From an uncultured Collinsella sp. (GTDB lineage: Bacteria; Actinomycetota; Coriobacteriia; Coriobacteriales; Coriobacteriaceae), in contig CAUFMB010000014.1 of NCBI GenBank assembly GCA_959026535.1, forward strand, positions 1-42,899: a DNA stretch of 42,899 nucleotides. The letters are read 5' to 3'. The position numbers were made by a program, and so were the translations under genes. Below, in pieces: positions 15,140-23,658 of the stretch. The notes below the pieces were generated by a model that saw only the letters and a program-made list of their open reading frames with translations, made no database searches and had not been told where the DNA came from. The first letter of the stretch is position 1. Each line of letters starts with the position of its first letter.

Positions 15140-16135
15140 ATGGCCGTTACTGCAAAACAAATCGCTGACCAGCTGGGAATTTCGGCAGCGGCCGTTTCCC
15201 TTGCACTTAACAATCGACGCGGCGTAAGCGAAAAAACACGGCAGCTGGTACTTAGCACCGCCGAAGCTCTAGGTTACGACTTTAGCAAGATTAAGTTCGA
15301 GCGCCAAAAGAGCGGAACCGTTGCCTTGGTTGCCTTTAACCGGCGCCGCATCTTTGCGCGCCCCTTCTTCGCCGATATGCTCGCCGGAGTCGAGGGCGCT
15401 CTTAGACACGCGGGATTCTCGTTTTCGCTGGTGAACTACTCACCGTTCGAAAACACTCAGCAACAGATCGCCGACATCGCCGAAGCGCAATATGATGGTG
15501 TCATCATCCTTGCAACTGAGATGTTCGAATCGGATTTTATGCCGTTTGCATCGCTGGACTGCCCTCTGCTGCTGTTGGACTCATGCATGAGCGCTGGGGT
15601 CGATACGGTCAAGATCGACAACGCCGCCAGCATGATGCTAGCCGTGCAGTACCTGCATTCGAAGTATGGATCTGTCCCCGGGCTGTTAACGACGCCCGTT
15701 ACCGTGAGCAACTTCACCGAACGACGCTTCGCCTACGAACACGCCATCGGTCAGCTATCGGGCTCGGAAAAGTGCGGCATCATCCACGAACTCGCCGTCG
15801 CTCCAGATGAAGCATACGCCGACATGCTCGACATTATTGATTCGGGCGAACCCCTCGCCCAAAACTACGTCGCTGTCTTTGACGATATAGCTATTGGGGC
15901 CATGAAAGCCTTTATCGAGCGTGGTTATCGCGTGCCCGATGACGTACGCATCGTCGGCTTCGACAACAACGCCGGCGGAACCTACGTGCAGCCACAACTG
16001 ACCACGCTCAATGTTCCTTCGGAGTATATGGGCGCCGTCGCCGCACGGCGCCTCGTCGAGGTTATCGACGAGGCCGAGCACCACCCGCTCAAGATCGAGC
16101 TGGGGGCATCGCTCATCAAGCGCCGTTCTGCCTAG
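15140..16135 (+). CDS. LacI family transcriptional regulator (divergent from unit B)
   Basis: A 331-residue regulator. The N-terminal LacI helix-turn-helix is MAVTAKQIADQLGISAAAVS with hinge sequence LALNNRRGVSEKTR, followed by a periplasmic-binding-protein-like effector domain (about 60-331; GFDNNAGGTYVQPQLTTLNVP near the end). The start MAVTAKQ is used because the helix-turn-helix begins there and AGGAAA lies upstream; an in-frame reading 10 codons longer is unlikely. It is divergent from the esterase-apiosidase-PTS unit with a 31-bp dyad between them, so it most likely represses that unit and itself. The inducer would be the imported sugar or a product. Its 3' end overlaps the next LacI gene by 4 bp. 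Confidence 0.9.
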   Translation: MAVTAKQIADQLGISAAAVSLALNNRRGVSEKTRQLVLSTAEALGYDFSKIKFERQKSGTVALVAFNRRRIFARPFFADMLAGVEGALRHAGFSFSLVNYSPFENTQQQIADIAEAQYDGVIILATEMFESDFMPFASLDCPLLLLDSCMSAGVDTVKIDNAASMMLAVQYLHSKYGSVPGLLTTPVTVSNFTERRFAYEHAIGQLSGSEKCGIIHELAVAPDEAYADMLDIIDSGEPLAQNYVAVFDDIAIGAMKAFIERGYRVPDDVRIVGFDNNAGGTYVQPQLTTLNVPSEYMGAVAARRLVEVIDEAEHHPLKIELGASLIKRRSA

Positions 16136-17142
16136 AGCTCGCGCACGCTCTGGCGCTCGACAAAATAGGTCGAGACGGCCGTTTTGCAGGTATAGCTCTT
16201 GGGATTGCGGATGTTGCCCACCAGACGGCGCACCGCGATCTCGCCCACCTCGTGCTTGGGAACATGCACCGTGGTGAGTGGCGGGTTGGAGAAGGCGCCC
16301 ACGGAAAGATCGTCGAAGCCAATCATCGAGACATCTTCGGGCACGCGAATGCCATGCTCGCTCAACGCACGCATAGCACCCACGGCGAGGACGTCGTTCT
16401 CGGCAAAGAAAGCCGTCGGCAGTTCATCATGCGAAACGGTATCGAGCCATGCGCCCATGTCGCGATAGGCGCCCTCGAGCGTGGTGCCCAGCGTGACGCG
16501 CCATGTCGGATTGGCCTCAAGGCCTGCATCTTCAAGCGCTTGGCGATAGCCGCGCTCGCGATCCTTGAAATTGCGGATGCGCAGGTCGCCTGCCAGGTAG
16601 CCGATTTGCTTGTGGCCCTTCTCGATAAGGTAATCCACGGCACGCAGCACCGAATCGGTATTGGCAATGACTACAGCATCAAAGTACTGGCGATCGCTCC
16701 AGCCGTCGAGCACGATCAGGTGGGCGGCGGCGTTGGCGAACAAAGCGTAGTCTTCCTCACCCAGCTCGGTACCCATCAGCACGATGGCGGCCGACGGGTC
16801 GGCGATCAGGCCCTCGACCTGCGGGCGCACGGCGTCCAGGTCGCTAAAGTCGAGCGAGACAAAGCTCGTGCTCATGCCGTGGCGACGCGCCTGGCGCTCC
16901 ACGCCCTCGATGACCGCGGGATGGAAGGTGCTCTCGTCCAGGATGGCGCCCGTCTTGCGCGCAAGCACAAACTGGATGCTCTCGAGCTGCGTCGACTGCT
17001 GATAGCCAAGCGACTGCGCGCACTCCAGGATGACCTTGGCGGTCTCCTCGCTCACGCTGCGCTTGCGGTTGAGCGCGTTGGACACGGTTGCGGGCGAAAA
17101 GCCGGTAATGCGGCTGATCTCGCGGACGCTTGCTTTAGCCAT
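16132..17142 (-). CDS. LacI family transcriptional regulator (convergent partner)
   Basis: A 336-residue regulator. The helix-turn-helix MAKASVREISRITGFSPATV is followed by SNALNRKRSV and a sugar-binding effector domain with the typical end MIGFDDLSVGAFSNPPLTTV. The start MAKASV has GGGGG upstream; an earlier in-frame start is rejected because it would precede the helix-turn-helix by 27 residues. Its promoter contains CTAAAC...GTTTAG and TAAATGTTTATTAG elements also found ahead of the isomerase gene. This suggests it regulates itself and the isomerase-transketolase-kinase unit. It is the second LacI protein flanking one catabolic locus, perhaps sensing a different intermediate. It converges on the first LacI gene, and their stop codons interlock (CTAG). 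Confidence 0.9.
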   Translation of the reverse strand: MAKASVREISRITGFSPATVSNALNRKRSVSEETAKVILECAQSLGYQQSTQLESIQFVLARKTGAILDESTFHPAVIEGVERQARRHGMSTSFVSLDFSDLDAVRPQVEGLIADPSAAIVLMGTELGEEDYALFANAAAHLIVLDGWSDRQYFDAVVIANTDSVLRAVDYLIEKGHKQIGYLAGDLRIRNFKDRERGYRQALEDAGLEANPTWRVTLGTTLEGAYRDMGAWLDTVSHDELPTAFFAENDVLAVGAMRALSEHGIRVPEDVSMIGFDDLSVGAFSNPPLTTVHVPKHEVGEIAVRRLVGNIRNPKSYTCKTAVSTYFVERQSVREL

Positions 17143-17224
17143 CGTTCCCCCTAGCATCGGTCGCGGCCGAGCATCGTGGCTTGACCGCCCCGTGGCTCGG
17201 CAAATAAACGACCGCAAATTCAAT

Positions 17225-17271
17225 CTAAACAGAGTAGTAAATGTTTATTAGCTAGTTTAGCCTGTTGTCAA
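17225..17271 (-). promoter_or_regulatory. Promoter and operator of the second LacI gene
   Basis: TTGACA (minus strand of 17266-17271) and TAATAA/AATAAA (near 17244-17250) form a promoter with a 15-16 nt spacer. CTAAAC (17225-17230) and GTTTAG (17255-17260) are inverted around TAGTAAATGTTTATTA, itself a pseudo-palindrome overlapping the -10. This layout fits autorepression. Confidence 0.55.
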
Positions 17272-17324
17272 GCGAAGTGGCACGACTATTCCCCCAACGG
17301 GCGCATTTGTCCATCTTAACGTTA

Positions 17325-18743
17325 TTACGCAAGGTCTTCGCCATTGCTTGCTATTACGCGTCGGTACCATTCGAAGCTTTTCTTTTTACGTCTCTCAAAC
17401 GAGCCCGCACCGCTATCGTCTCGATCGACATAGATAAACCCGTAGCGCTTACGCATCTGTCCTGTGGCGACCGAAACCAAATCGATCGGGCCCCAACAGG
17501 TATATCCCATGAGTTCCACCCCGTCGAGCTCGACGGTCTCCCTCATCGCCTCGATGTGGGCCCGCAGGTATTCAACTCGATAGTCGTCTTCTATTTCACC
17601 CGAATCTTCCGGCACATCAGGAGTACCCAAACCGTTTTCGACGATGAACAGCGGCTTTTGATAGCGATCCCAGATTTCATTCATGGTGACGCGCAGCCCT
17701 TTGGGGTCGATAAACCTCCCCCAAGGCTCCTGTTTTAGATACGGATTAGGCGCCGAGCGAAGAAGGTTCGAATCGAACTGACCTTCCGCATGCGCTTTTG
17801 CGACGCGCGTCGAGTAATACGAAAACGAGACGAAATCGACCAGGTTTGCAGCCAGTACTTCGCGGTCATCATCCCGATAGGGCACCTCAAAACCATGGCG
17901 GGCGTATTCCTTGAGAACATAGCTCGGGTACGCACCGCGCACCTGGACGTCGGTAAACATGTAATGGCTGCGATTCTCAGCCTGCGCAGCCAGCACATCG
18001 TCCGGATCACATGTAGCCGGATAGAAGACACCTGCGTTGAGCATGCAACCGATCTTCGCCCCAGGGCACAGTTCATGACACGCCCCGACCGCACGGGCGC
18101 TCGCAACCAATACATGGTGCACGGCCGTGTGAACCGTTGCATAGCGATTCTCCCCTTGCTCGAAGATGATCCCCGCCGCCATAAAGCACGCCTGCGTCAT
18201 GATGTTGATCTCGTTAAAGGTCAGCCAATAATTGACCAATCCCCGATAGCGCTCGAACACGGTACGCGAATATCGCTCGAACAGGTCGACCAACCTGCGA
18301 TCGCGCCATCCGCCATACGCATCGACGAGATGCATGGGGACATCATAGTGGTTGAGCGTCACCAAAGGCTCAATGTCATGCGCGCGACACGTCCTAAAAA
18401 CATCCTCGTAAAAGGCAAGGCCTTCTTCATTGGGCTCGGCTTCGTCTCCTTTGGGAAAAATGCGGCTCCAGGCGATTGATAAGCGCAGGCATTTAAAACC
18501 CATCTGGGCAAACAGTTCAATATCCTGCTTGTACCTATGGTAAAAATCAATGCCCTTGCGAGCGGGATAGAAGCTGTCGGGTGCCAACGCACGCGGATCA
18601 AGGTCTCCCCGCATGACGTCCATGCGTTGATCGCCAAACGGCAGCATGTCGGAATTGGCTAAACCGCGACCGCCTTCGTTCCATCCTCCCTCGCACTGGT
18701 TTGCAGCCAGAGCCCCGCCCCATAAAAAATCTTCTCTAAACAT
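17325..18743 (-). CDS. bglA: GH1 6-phospho-beta-glucosidase
   Basis: A 472-residue cytosolic family 1 glycoside hydrolase. The acid/base is E178 (WLTFNEIN) and the nucleophile E369 (FIVENGLG). The residues that mark 6-phospho substrates are present near the C-terminus (S424, K432 and Y434 in SVATGQMRKRYGF). It hydrolyses phosphorylated beta-glucosides delivered by the PTS into glucose-6-phosphate and aglycone or sugar. It is the last gene of the licT-PTS-bglA operon. The start MFREDFLWGGA matches the family N-terminus, with AAAGGAC upstream; a longer in-frame reading covers a hairpin region and is rejected. No clear terminator follows. Confidence 0.94.
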   Translation of the reverse strand: MFREDFLWGGALAANQCEGGWNEGGRGLANSDMLPFGDQRMDVMRGDLDPRALAPDSFYPARKGIDFYHRYKQDIELFAQMGFKCLRLSIAWSRIFPKGDEAEPNEEGLAFYEDVFRTCRAHDIEPLVTLNHYDVPMHLVDAYGGWRDRRLVDLFERYSRTVFERYRGLVNYWLTFNEINIMTQACFMAAGIIFEQGENRYATVHTAVHHVLVASARAVGACHELCPGAKIGCMLNAGVFYPATCDPDDVLAAQAENRSHYMFTDVQVRGAYPSYVLKEYARHGFEVPYRDDDREVLAANLVDFVSFSYYSTRVAKAHAEGQFDSNLLRSAPNPYLKQEPWGRFIDPKGLRVTMNEIWDRYQKPLFIVENGLGTPDVPEDSGEIEDDYRVEYLRAHIEAMRETVELDGVELMGYTCWGPIDLVSVATGQMRKRYGFIYVDRDDSGAGSFERRKKKSFEWYRRVIASNGEDLA

Positions 18744-18808
18744 TATGGTGTCGTCCTTTCTATCAAATTCCCGGCCCACACTGTCGAACGCAACGGACTC
18801 GGCAAGTG

Positions 18809-18837
18809 CCGCGCAACAGCACGGTACCGTTGCGCGG
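18809..18837. other. Intercistronic hairpin in the bgl operon
   Basis: CCGCGCAAC (18809-18817) and GTTGCGCGG (18829-18837) form a perfect 9-bp stem around an 11-nt loop between the PTS gene and bglA. There is no T-run. It could stabilise the upstream mRNA segment or dampen expression of bglA. Confidence 0.5.
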
Positions 18838-18889
18838 CCAAGGGGTCGGACCGCGCAACGGCTGGGGAGCATATTTGTGTAGTAGCCTC

Positions 18890-20338
18890 TTATGCCTCGA
18901 CGGATTCAACGGCCTCAGAATCGCCGCTCTTGGACTTCAACGGCATCTTCTCCTGTCCTTCAAATCCAAAAATCATCGCCAACGCAAACGTCACGGCACC
19001 GCCAGCAAGACACCCGATGGTGCCAGGGATGATATCCTGAGCAAACATGAGCACGTTCATCCATGGGAAACCAACGCCAGTGAAGATATAGACGTTGGCA
19101 TGAAGAAGGCTTACCAGCAGACCACCGACAGCACCACCAATCATGTTCCAGGCAAGAGCCTTCTTGTCGCGAAACAGGATGCCGTAGATGATGGGCTCAC
19201 TCACGCGACCGAAGGCATAGGTGATGAACAAGTTCCAGCCCGTGGCTCGACTCTCCTTGTCCTTAGCGCGCAGGCCATAGGCGAGCGCGATGGCAAGCGT
19301 GGTGTAGGCTACAACCGCGGTGCCGGGGTATAAGATGGCGTCGTAACCGTTCTGGAGCGCGGCGGGCAATATGGCGGTATAGATCGGCACGTGCATGCCG
19401 GTGGCGATGATCAGATTCCAGAATGTGCCGATAACCGCGGTCGCAGCGGGACCGGCAACAGAGGCGAGCCAAATGATGAAATCGGCCACAAGGCCCATGA
19501 CAAATTGGACGGCAGGGCCGCAGAGGCACAGCGCGACCGGCAACATCACGAGCACCGTACCCACGGGTACGATCAGAATGCGCAACATATCAGGCGAGAT
19601 CTTCTTAAAGAAGCGCTCAACATAGGACTGGGCCCAGGTGATCAAGATGACCGGAAGAACAGCCTGGGTGTAGTTGACGAGCTGCATGGGGATGCCGAAG
19701 ACGCTGAAAGGCTTTCCGTCCTCAACAATAGCGAGCATGTCGGGATAAATCATCACAACAGCGATGAGCAGTGCCAGCACAGGACTCGTTTTGAACTTCT
19801 TAGCCGAGCTATAGGCGGCAAACACCGGGAAGTAGTAATACGCCGCATCGCCCACCAGGGAAAGGATCCGATACAGGTCGCTCGTTTCGGACATAAAACC
19901 GGCGCCTTCGGGCCCAAACAGAATAACGAGCATCTTGAAGATACCGGCGACACAAAAGATCGGAAGGATCGGGGTGATAGCGCCGCTCACGGCATCGAGC
20001 ATCTGATTGAAGAGGTGCTTGGGCGCCAAGCGCTCCTTCCAGCTAAGCTGAGGGCCATCGAGTTCCTCGTCAATCGATACCGTGACCTCGAATCCGCCCT
20101 GCTTACAAACCTCGTCGTAGACCTTGTCGACCGTGGGCCCGACCACCAGCTGCACCTGCCCTCCGGCGTGCACGACGCTGATGATAGACGAGATGTCCTC
20201 AAGCTTCTCATCATTCGAGAGGCTTTCATCCTTGAGGTTGAAGCGCAGGCGCGTCATGCAATGCGTAACCGAAGCCACGTTTTCCGCCCCGCCCACAGTG
20301 GAGAGAATCTGCTCTGCCACCTTTTTGTAATTTGCCAT
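18890..20338 (-). CDS. bglP: Beta-glucoside PTS EIIBC
   Basis: A 482-residue membrane protein of the glucose/sucrose-beta-glucoside superfamily. The EIIB domain is N-terminal with the phospho-cysteine C27 (VTHCMTRLRF). The EIIC domain starts near residue 100 with multiple membrane spans. The usual C-terminal EIIA domain of BglF/BglP is absent (the protein ends shortly after the last span in a polar tail), so it must borrow a glucose-type EIIA encoded elsewhere. Of two adjacent ATGs the second is used here because the AAGGAG box is too close to the first. It lies between the LicT antiterminator and the 6-phospho-beta-glucosidase. The substrate is an aryl- or alkyl-beta-glucoside such as salicin, arbutin or cellobiose. 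Confidence 0.93.
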   Translation of the reverse strand: MANYKKVAEQILSTVGGAENVASVTHCMTRLRFNLKDESLSNDEKLEDISSIISVVHAGGQVQLVVGPTVDKVYDEVCKQGGFEVTVSIDEELDGPQLSWKERLAPKHLFNQMLDAVSGAITPILPIFCVAGIFKMLVILFGPEGAGFMSETSDLYRILSLVGDAAYYYFPVFAAYSSAKKFKTSPVLALLIAVVMIYPDMLAIVEDGKPFSVFGIPMQLVNYTQAVLPVILITWAQSYVERFFKKISPDMLRILIVPVGTVLVMLPVALCLCGPAVQFVMGLVADFIIWLASVAGPAATAVIGTFWNLIIATGMHVPIYTAILPAALQNGYDAILYPGTAVVAYTTLAIALAYGLRAKDKESRATGWNLFITYAFGRVSEPIIYGILFRDKKALAWNMIGGAVGGLLVSLLHANVYIFTGVGFPWMNVLMFAQDIIPGTIGCLAGGAVTFALAMIFGFEGQEKMPLKSKSGDSEAVESVEA

Positions 20339-20408
20339 CATTGGCTCCTTTGCACAATCTTGGCTTACTGTTCGAATCGGCAAAGGTCATGCCCCGAATG
20401 GCTACGGG

Positions 20409-21248
20409 TTACAATCCTTTTTTGGAGATGATCCGGTTGAGATGGATCATCAGATAGAGTTCCTCCTCCTCGGAGAGCGTGGCGTCCCACGTTTCACGAC
20501 AATAGGAACCGATATGCTTCACGCACTCTGCCAACTGCGGAAACTCCTCACGAAAGTTCTTGTACATCTGCATGTTGGCGCTGTTCAGCGACTCGCCGGC
20601 TTGAATGCGCTTGAACAGGTACCGCAGATGCGTGGCGAAGCGGGTGAAATCAAAGGAATCGCGGTCGACAATAATGCGGAAATCGCTTTCGAGAATCTCG
20701 ATAACGTCCTCGAGCATATCGTCGAACTGCTTTGCGGGCTCGGCCGTGGCTTTGACGGCTTCAACAACCCGTGCGTTCACGAGATTCATCGCAATACTGG
20801 CAATCTCATCCTTGGGAAGCCGCTCTCCGAGCTCCTTCTCGAGTCGCATGACGATAAACTGGGCAGCCTTGTATTCCTTCGGATACGTCTCCCGCACTTC
20901 ATAGGCAAGAGGCATCGCGATGCGGACCCCCTTTTGGGCTCGCGCAACGGCAAACGACAGGTGATCAGCCATGAACAGCGTCGCATTGGTCGAGAGGTCG
21001 TAGGGCAGTTCGTTGGCAACGATGTCCATAACTTTCGCCGCAAACATCACGATATCCGAGGGAAGATCCCTCATGACATCTTGTCCTTTAGGATCAATGT
21101 CGTAAAACGTATGCTCGATTTTAGAAAGAGGGAGCTCTCGAGGAAAATCTCCGCCGAAACCGACGCCCCTGCCCATGGCGATGACATCTCGCCCCTGTCC
21201 GTCACGGCAAAGAACCGCGTTGTTGTTAAGCTTTTTAATTGCAAGCAT
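20409..21248 (-). CDS. licT: BglG/LicT family transcription antiterminator
   Basis: A 279-residue RNA-binding antiterminator. The co-antiterminator RNA-binding domain is residues 1-60 (MLAIKKLNNNAVLCRD, then GRGVGFGGDFP). PRD1 spans about 65-170 with a conserved His at 96 (ADHLSFA), and PRD2 about 175-279 with RFATHLRYLFKR. PTS proteins phosphorylate the PRDs, which switches the protein between inactive and active states. It binds the RAT hairpin in its own leader and so lets transcription pass the overlapping terminator into licT-bglP-bglA. AAGGAGG precedes the ATG, and an upstream in-frame start lies inside the terminator and is rejected. The gene order matches classical autoregulated bgl operons. 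Confidence 0.94.
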   Translation of the reverse strand: MLAIKKLNNNAVLCRDGQGRDVIAMGRGVGFGGDFPRELPLSKIEHTFYDIDPKGQDVMRDLPSDIVMFAAKVMDIVANELPYDLSTNATLFMADHLSFAVARAQKGVRIAMPLAYEVRETYPKEYKAAQFIVMRLEKELGERLPKDEIASIAMNLVNARVVEAVKATAEPAKQFDDMLEDVIEILESDFRIIVDRDSFDFTRFATHLRYLFKRIQAGESLNSANMQMYKNFREEFPQLAECVKHIGSYCRETWDATLSEEEELYLMIHLNRIISKKGL

Positions 21249-21277
21249 GGTGAACCTCCTTTCAAGAACACTCACAG

Positions 21278-21322
21278 AAAAAGGCATGATAGCCAATAGC
21301 AGTGCTATTGCGGTCATGCCTT
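21278..21322 (-). terminator. Leader terminator controlled by LicT
   Basis: On the minus strand AAGGCATGA (rc of 21314-21322) pairs with TCATGCCTT (rc of 21281-21289), followed by TTTTT (21278-21282). An internal CAATAGC/GCTATTG helix extends the stem. It lies between the RAT site and the licT start, as in known LicT-controlled leaders. Confidence 0.85.
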
Positions 21323-21324
21323 AC

Positions 21325-21380
21325 GTAACAATCCGTGTTGTATTGCTCTTGGGCATGCCTCCACACAGGAGTAACAATCC
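21325..21380 (-). promoter_or_regulatory. RAT antiterminator site, second half-site
   Basis: The minus strand of 21352-21380 reads GGATTGTTACTCCTGTGTGG and then AGGCATGCC, a close match to the LicT/BglG ribonucleic antiterminator consensus (GGATTGTTACTG...CAGGCAAAACC). A second GGATTGTTAC box (21325-21334) leads into the terminator stem. A TATAAT -10 box (21395-21400) lies about 15 nt upstream, placing the transcription start just before the RAT. Confidence 0.85.
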
Positions 21381-21497
21381 AAGATGCAGAATGCATTATA
21401 GCGCTCTCCCCGCCCCGGGGACCATCGGGCTGGCGAACGGTAGATGTCGGCCCGCCAGCGGCCACATCGAGCAGATGGGCGTGCTTCGATCCCGAGC

Positions 21498-22472
21498 CTA
21501 GCCTAGGATGCGGGCCATGCGCGCCTTGAACTCGGACAGGAAGCGCGGGACATCCACGGTCAGCGCCACAAGCGCACTCTTGTCCGGATCGGACAGGCGG
21601 TGCTCATCGCAAATGGTGCGACCGCGATACTCGCCCAGCAGATCAACACGCAGATTGCAGCCGAGTGCACCTACGAGCGTGGGATCAATCGCCACGGCAA
21701 CGGCCAACGGATCGTGCAGCGCACAACCACCCAGGTAGGGTGCGTTCATCTCGTACGAGCCAATGTAGTGCTCGACCATGCTAGCAAATGCGCAGCCCGC
21801 CATGGTGCCCGAGCCCGTCCAACCGGCAATGTCGCGGCGCGTGAGCACCACGCGATGCGTCACGTCCAGGCCCACCATGGTGAGCTTGCGGCCCGAGCGC
21901 AGCACGGCATCGGCCGCCTCGGGATCGCTTGCCATGTTGGCCTCGGCACCGGCGCTCACGTTGCCGGGCACGGTCAGGGCACCGCCCATCACCACCACGC
22001 GGCCGATAGACATCACCGCCGCCGCATCGCGCTCCAGGGCAAGCGCCAGGTTGGAGAGCGGGCCGGTCGCTACGTAGACCAGATCGGGACCATAGGTGCG
22101 CGCGGCATCGATCAGATAATCGACCGCAGCGTTGCCATCAGCCGATGTCGCCCCCACCGGCTCGTAGGGCGACGCGGGCACGCTCGCGCCGCCGATGCCG
22201 TTCTTACCGTGAATGAGCGCGGTGGACGCCGGCGGCGTATAAGGCTCAGTCGCCTGCAGAGGACGGTCGGCACCCAGGTACACCGGCACCTCGGGACGGC
22301 CCAACAGGTCGAGCACCGCCAGGCAGTTATGCGCCGACTGGTCGACGCGCACGTTGCCAAAGCACGTGGTGATGCCGACGAGCTCCACCTCGGGGCTCGC
22401 GATGGCATAGGCAAGCGCCATCGCATCATCCACACCCATATCCAGATCAAGGATCAGCTTCTTGATTGCCAT
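21498..22472 (-). CDS. Nucleoside hydrolase (IunH/Rih family)
   Basis: A 324-residue cytosolic N-ribohydrolase that splits nucleosides into base and ribose. The N-terminal Ca2+-binding aspartate cluster is DLDMGVDDAMAL (D9, D11, D15, D16); the family's common DTDPGxDD is varied to DLDMGVDD. The NVxxxxxAEANMASDPEAAD region and the C-terminal GCALHDPLAVA (with the conserved His-Asp) are present. The start MAIKKLILD is 4 nt after the ribokinase stop, so the two are co-transcribed. Together they salvage nucleosides: ribose released here is phosphorylated by the ribokinase. Base specificity cannot be read from the sequence. Confidence 0.92.
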   Translation of the reverse strand: MAIKKLILDLDMGVDDAMALAYAIASPEVELVGITTCFGNVRVDQSAHNCLAVLDLLGRPEVPVYLGADRPLQATEPYTPPASTALIHGKNGIGGASVPASPYEPVGATSADGNAAVDYLIDAARTYGPDLVYVATGPLSNLALALERDAAAVMSIGRVVVMGGALTVPGNVSAGAEANMASDPEAADAVLRSGRKLTMVGLDVTHRVVLTRRDIAGWTGSGTMAGCAFASMVEHYIGSYEMNAPYLGGCALHDPLAVAVAIDPTLVGALGCNLRVDLLGEYRGRTICDEHRLSDPDKSALVALTVDVPRFLSEFKARMARILG

Positions 22473-22476
22473 TGTT

Positions 22477-23472
22477 CTACTCCGCTTCTCCGTCTTGTAC
22501 CAAATCGTCTAAATCAAACACGCGATCAACTTCGGCGCGCGTGGGAATCGACTGCTGTGCGCCCAGGCGCGACACCGTCACCGCCGAGGCGCGTGCACCC
22601 GCCGCCATGCACTCAAAGAGCGGCAGGCCCTCCAGACGAGCCGCGGCAAGCGCACCGATAAATGTATCGCCCGCGGCCGTCGTATCGACCAACGTGCTCG
22701 AGAGCGCCGGCATGCGCAGCGGCTCGCCGTCATCGCCGAGCGTAACCGACCCGGCGCCGCCCAACGTGATGACCGCAGCTCCGGCACCCTTGGCGAGCAG
22801 GGCATTGAGCGCCGCGACGCAGCTCGCATCATCCGCGGGCAAGATGCCCGTCAGCACCTGGCACTCAGTCTCGTTGGGACAGACCAGGTCGACCGCAGGC
22901 CAGGCCTCCGCAGGCAACTCGCAGGCAGGAGCTGGATTAAAGACCGTATAGAACCCCAGCTCGTGAGCGCAAACGAGCGCCTCGGCCGTCGCTGCAAGGT
23001 CACATTCGCCCTGGGCGATAAAGACGCTTCCGACAGCCGGGGCAATATCGCTGGCGTCTCCGTCGAGCTCATCGGCTACCAGACGCCTCAGCGCGCGGGC
23101 AACATCCTCGCCCGCGAGCGCATGGTTGGCACCCGGCGACAGCACGATGCGGTTGTCACCCTCGCAGCGAATGATGGTCGCCGTTCCCGTCTCCACGTCA
23201 TCGCGACGCGCTACAAAGACACAGTCCACGCCGGCGTCTTGGAGCCCCGCCACGAGCGACGTGCCAAATGCGTCGCAGCCGACCGCGCCGATCATATGCG
23301 TGTGCGCGCCCATGCGCGCAGCAGCTACGGCCTGGTTGGCGCCTTTGCCGCCGGCGTTGGTGATAAACCCGCTGCCGCCAACGGTCTCGCCCGCACGCGG
23401 CATGCGCTCGCACGCCACCGAAAGGTCCATGTTCATGCTGCCGAACACCGCAACGATGCCGCTATCTGCCAT
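22477..23472 (-). CDS. rbsK: Ribokinase (PfkB family)
   Basis: A 331-residue PfkB-family kinase. The N-terminal substrate motif GSMNMDL and the GGKGANQAVAAARMGA signature are present, and the catalytic Asp lies in DTTAAGDTFIGAL (D269, anion hole before it). It phosphorylates ribose to ribose-5-phosphate in the cytosol. It is the first gene of a two-gene unit with the nucleoside hydrolase. It is divergent from the acyltransferase gene, sharing a 186-nt intergenic region with no obvious strong operator. The start MADSGIVAVFGS has GGAGG upstream. No rbs ABC transporter is nearby, which supports an intracellular nucleoside-salvage role. Confidence 0.92.
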   Translation of the reverse strand: MADSGIVAVFGSMNMDLSVACERMPRAGETVGGSGFITNAGGKGANQAVAAARMGAHTHMIGAVGCDAFGTSLVAGLQDAGVDCVFVARRDDVETGTATIIRCEGDNRIVLSPGANHALAGEDVARALRRLVADELDGDASDIAPAVGSVFIAQGECDLAATAEALVCAHELGFYTVFNPAPACELPAEAWPAVDLVCPNETECQVLTGILPADDASCVAALNALLAKGAGAAVITLGGAGSVTLGDDGEPLRMPALSSTLVDTTAAGDTFIGALAAARLEGLPLFECMAAGARASAVTVSRLGAQQSIPTRAEVDRVFDLDDLVQDGEAE

Positions 23473-23658
23473 GGAAACCTCCTCGTCCGCGGGCTCTGCA
23501 CCCGCCGTTGGCCGTCAATCGTGCGCTCTCGCGCCTCTATAACTTTAGTTCACTTTGATGTGGACGCGCGCTTGAGCTTGCGCCGGCAGCAAGCATTCAC
23601 AGGAGCAGGCGGTTACAATGAAGACGTGCTGATCATTCTCGTCATTGGATGAAATTTT

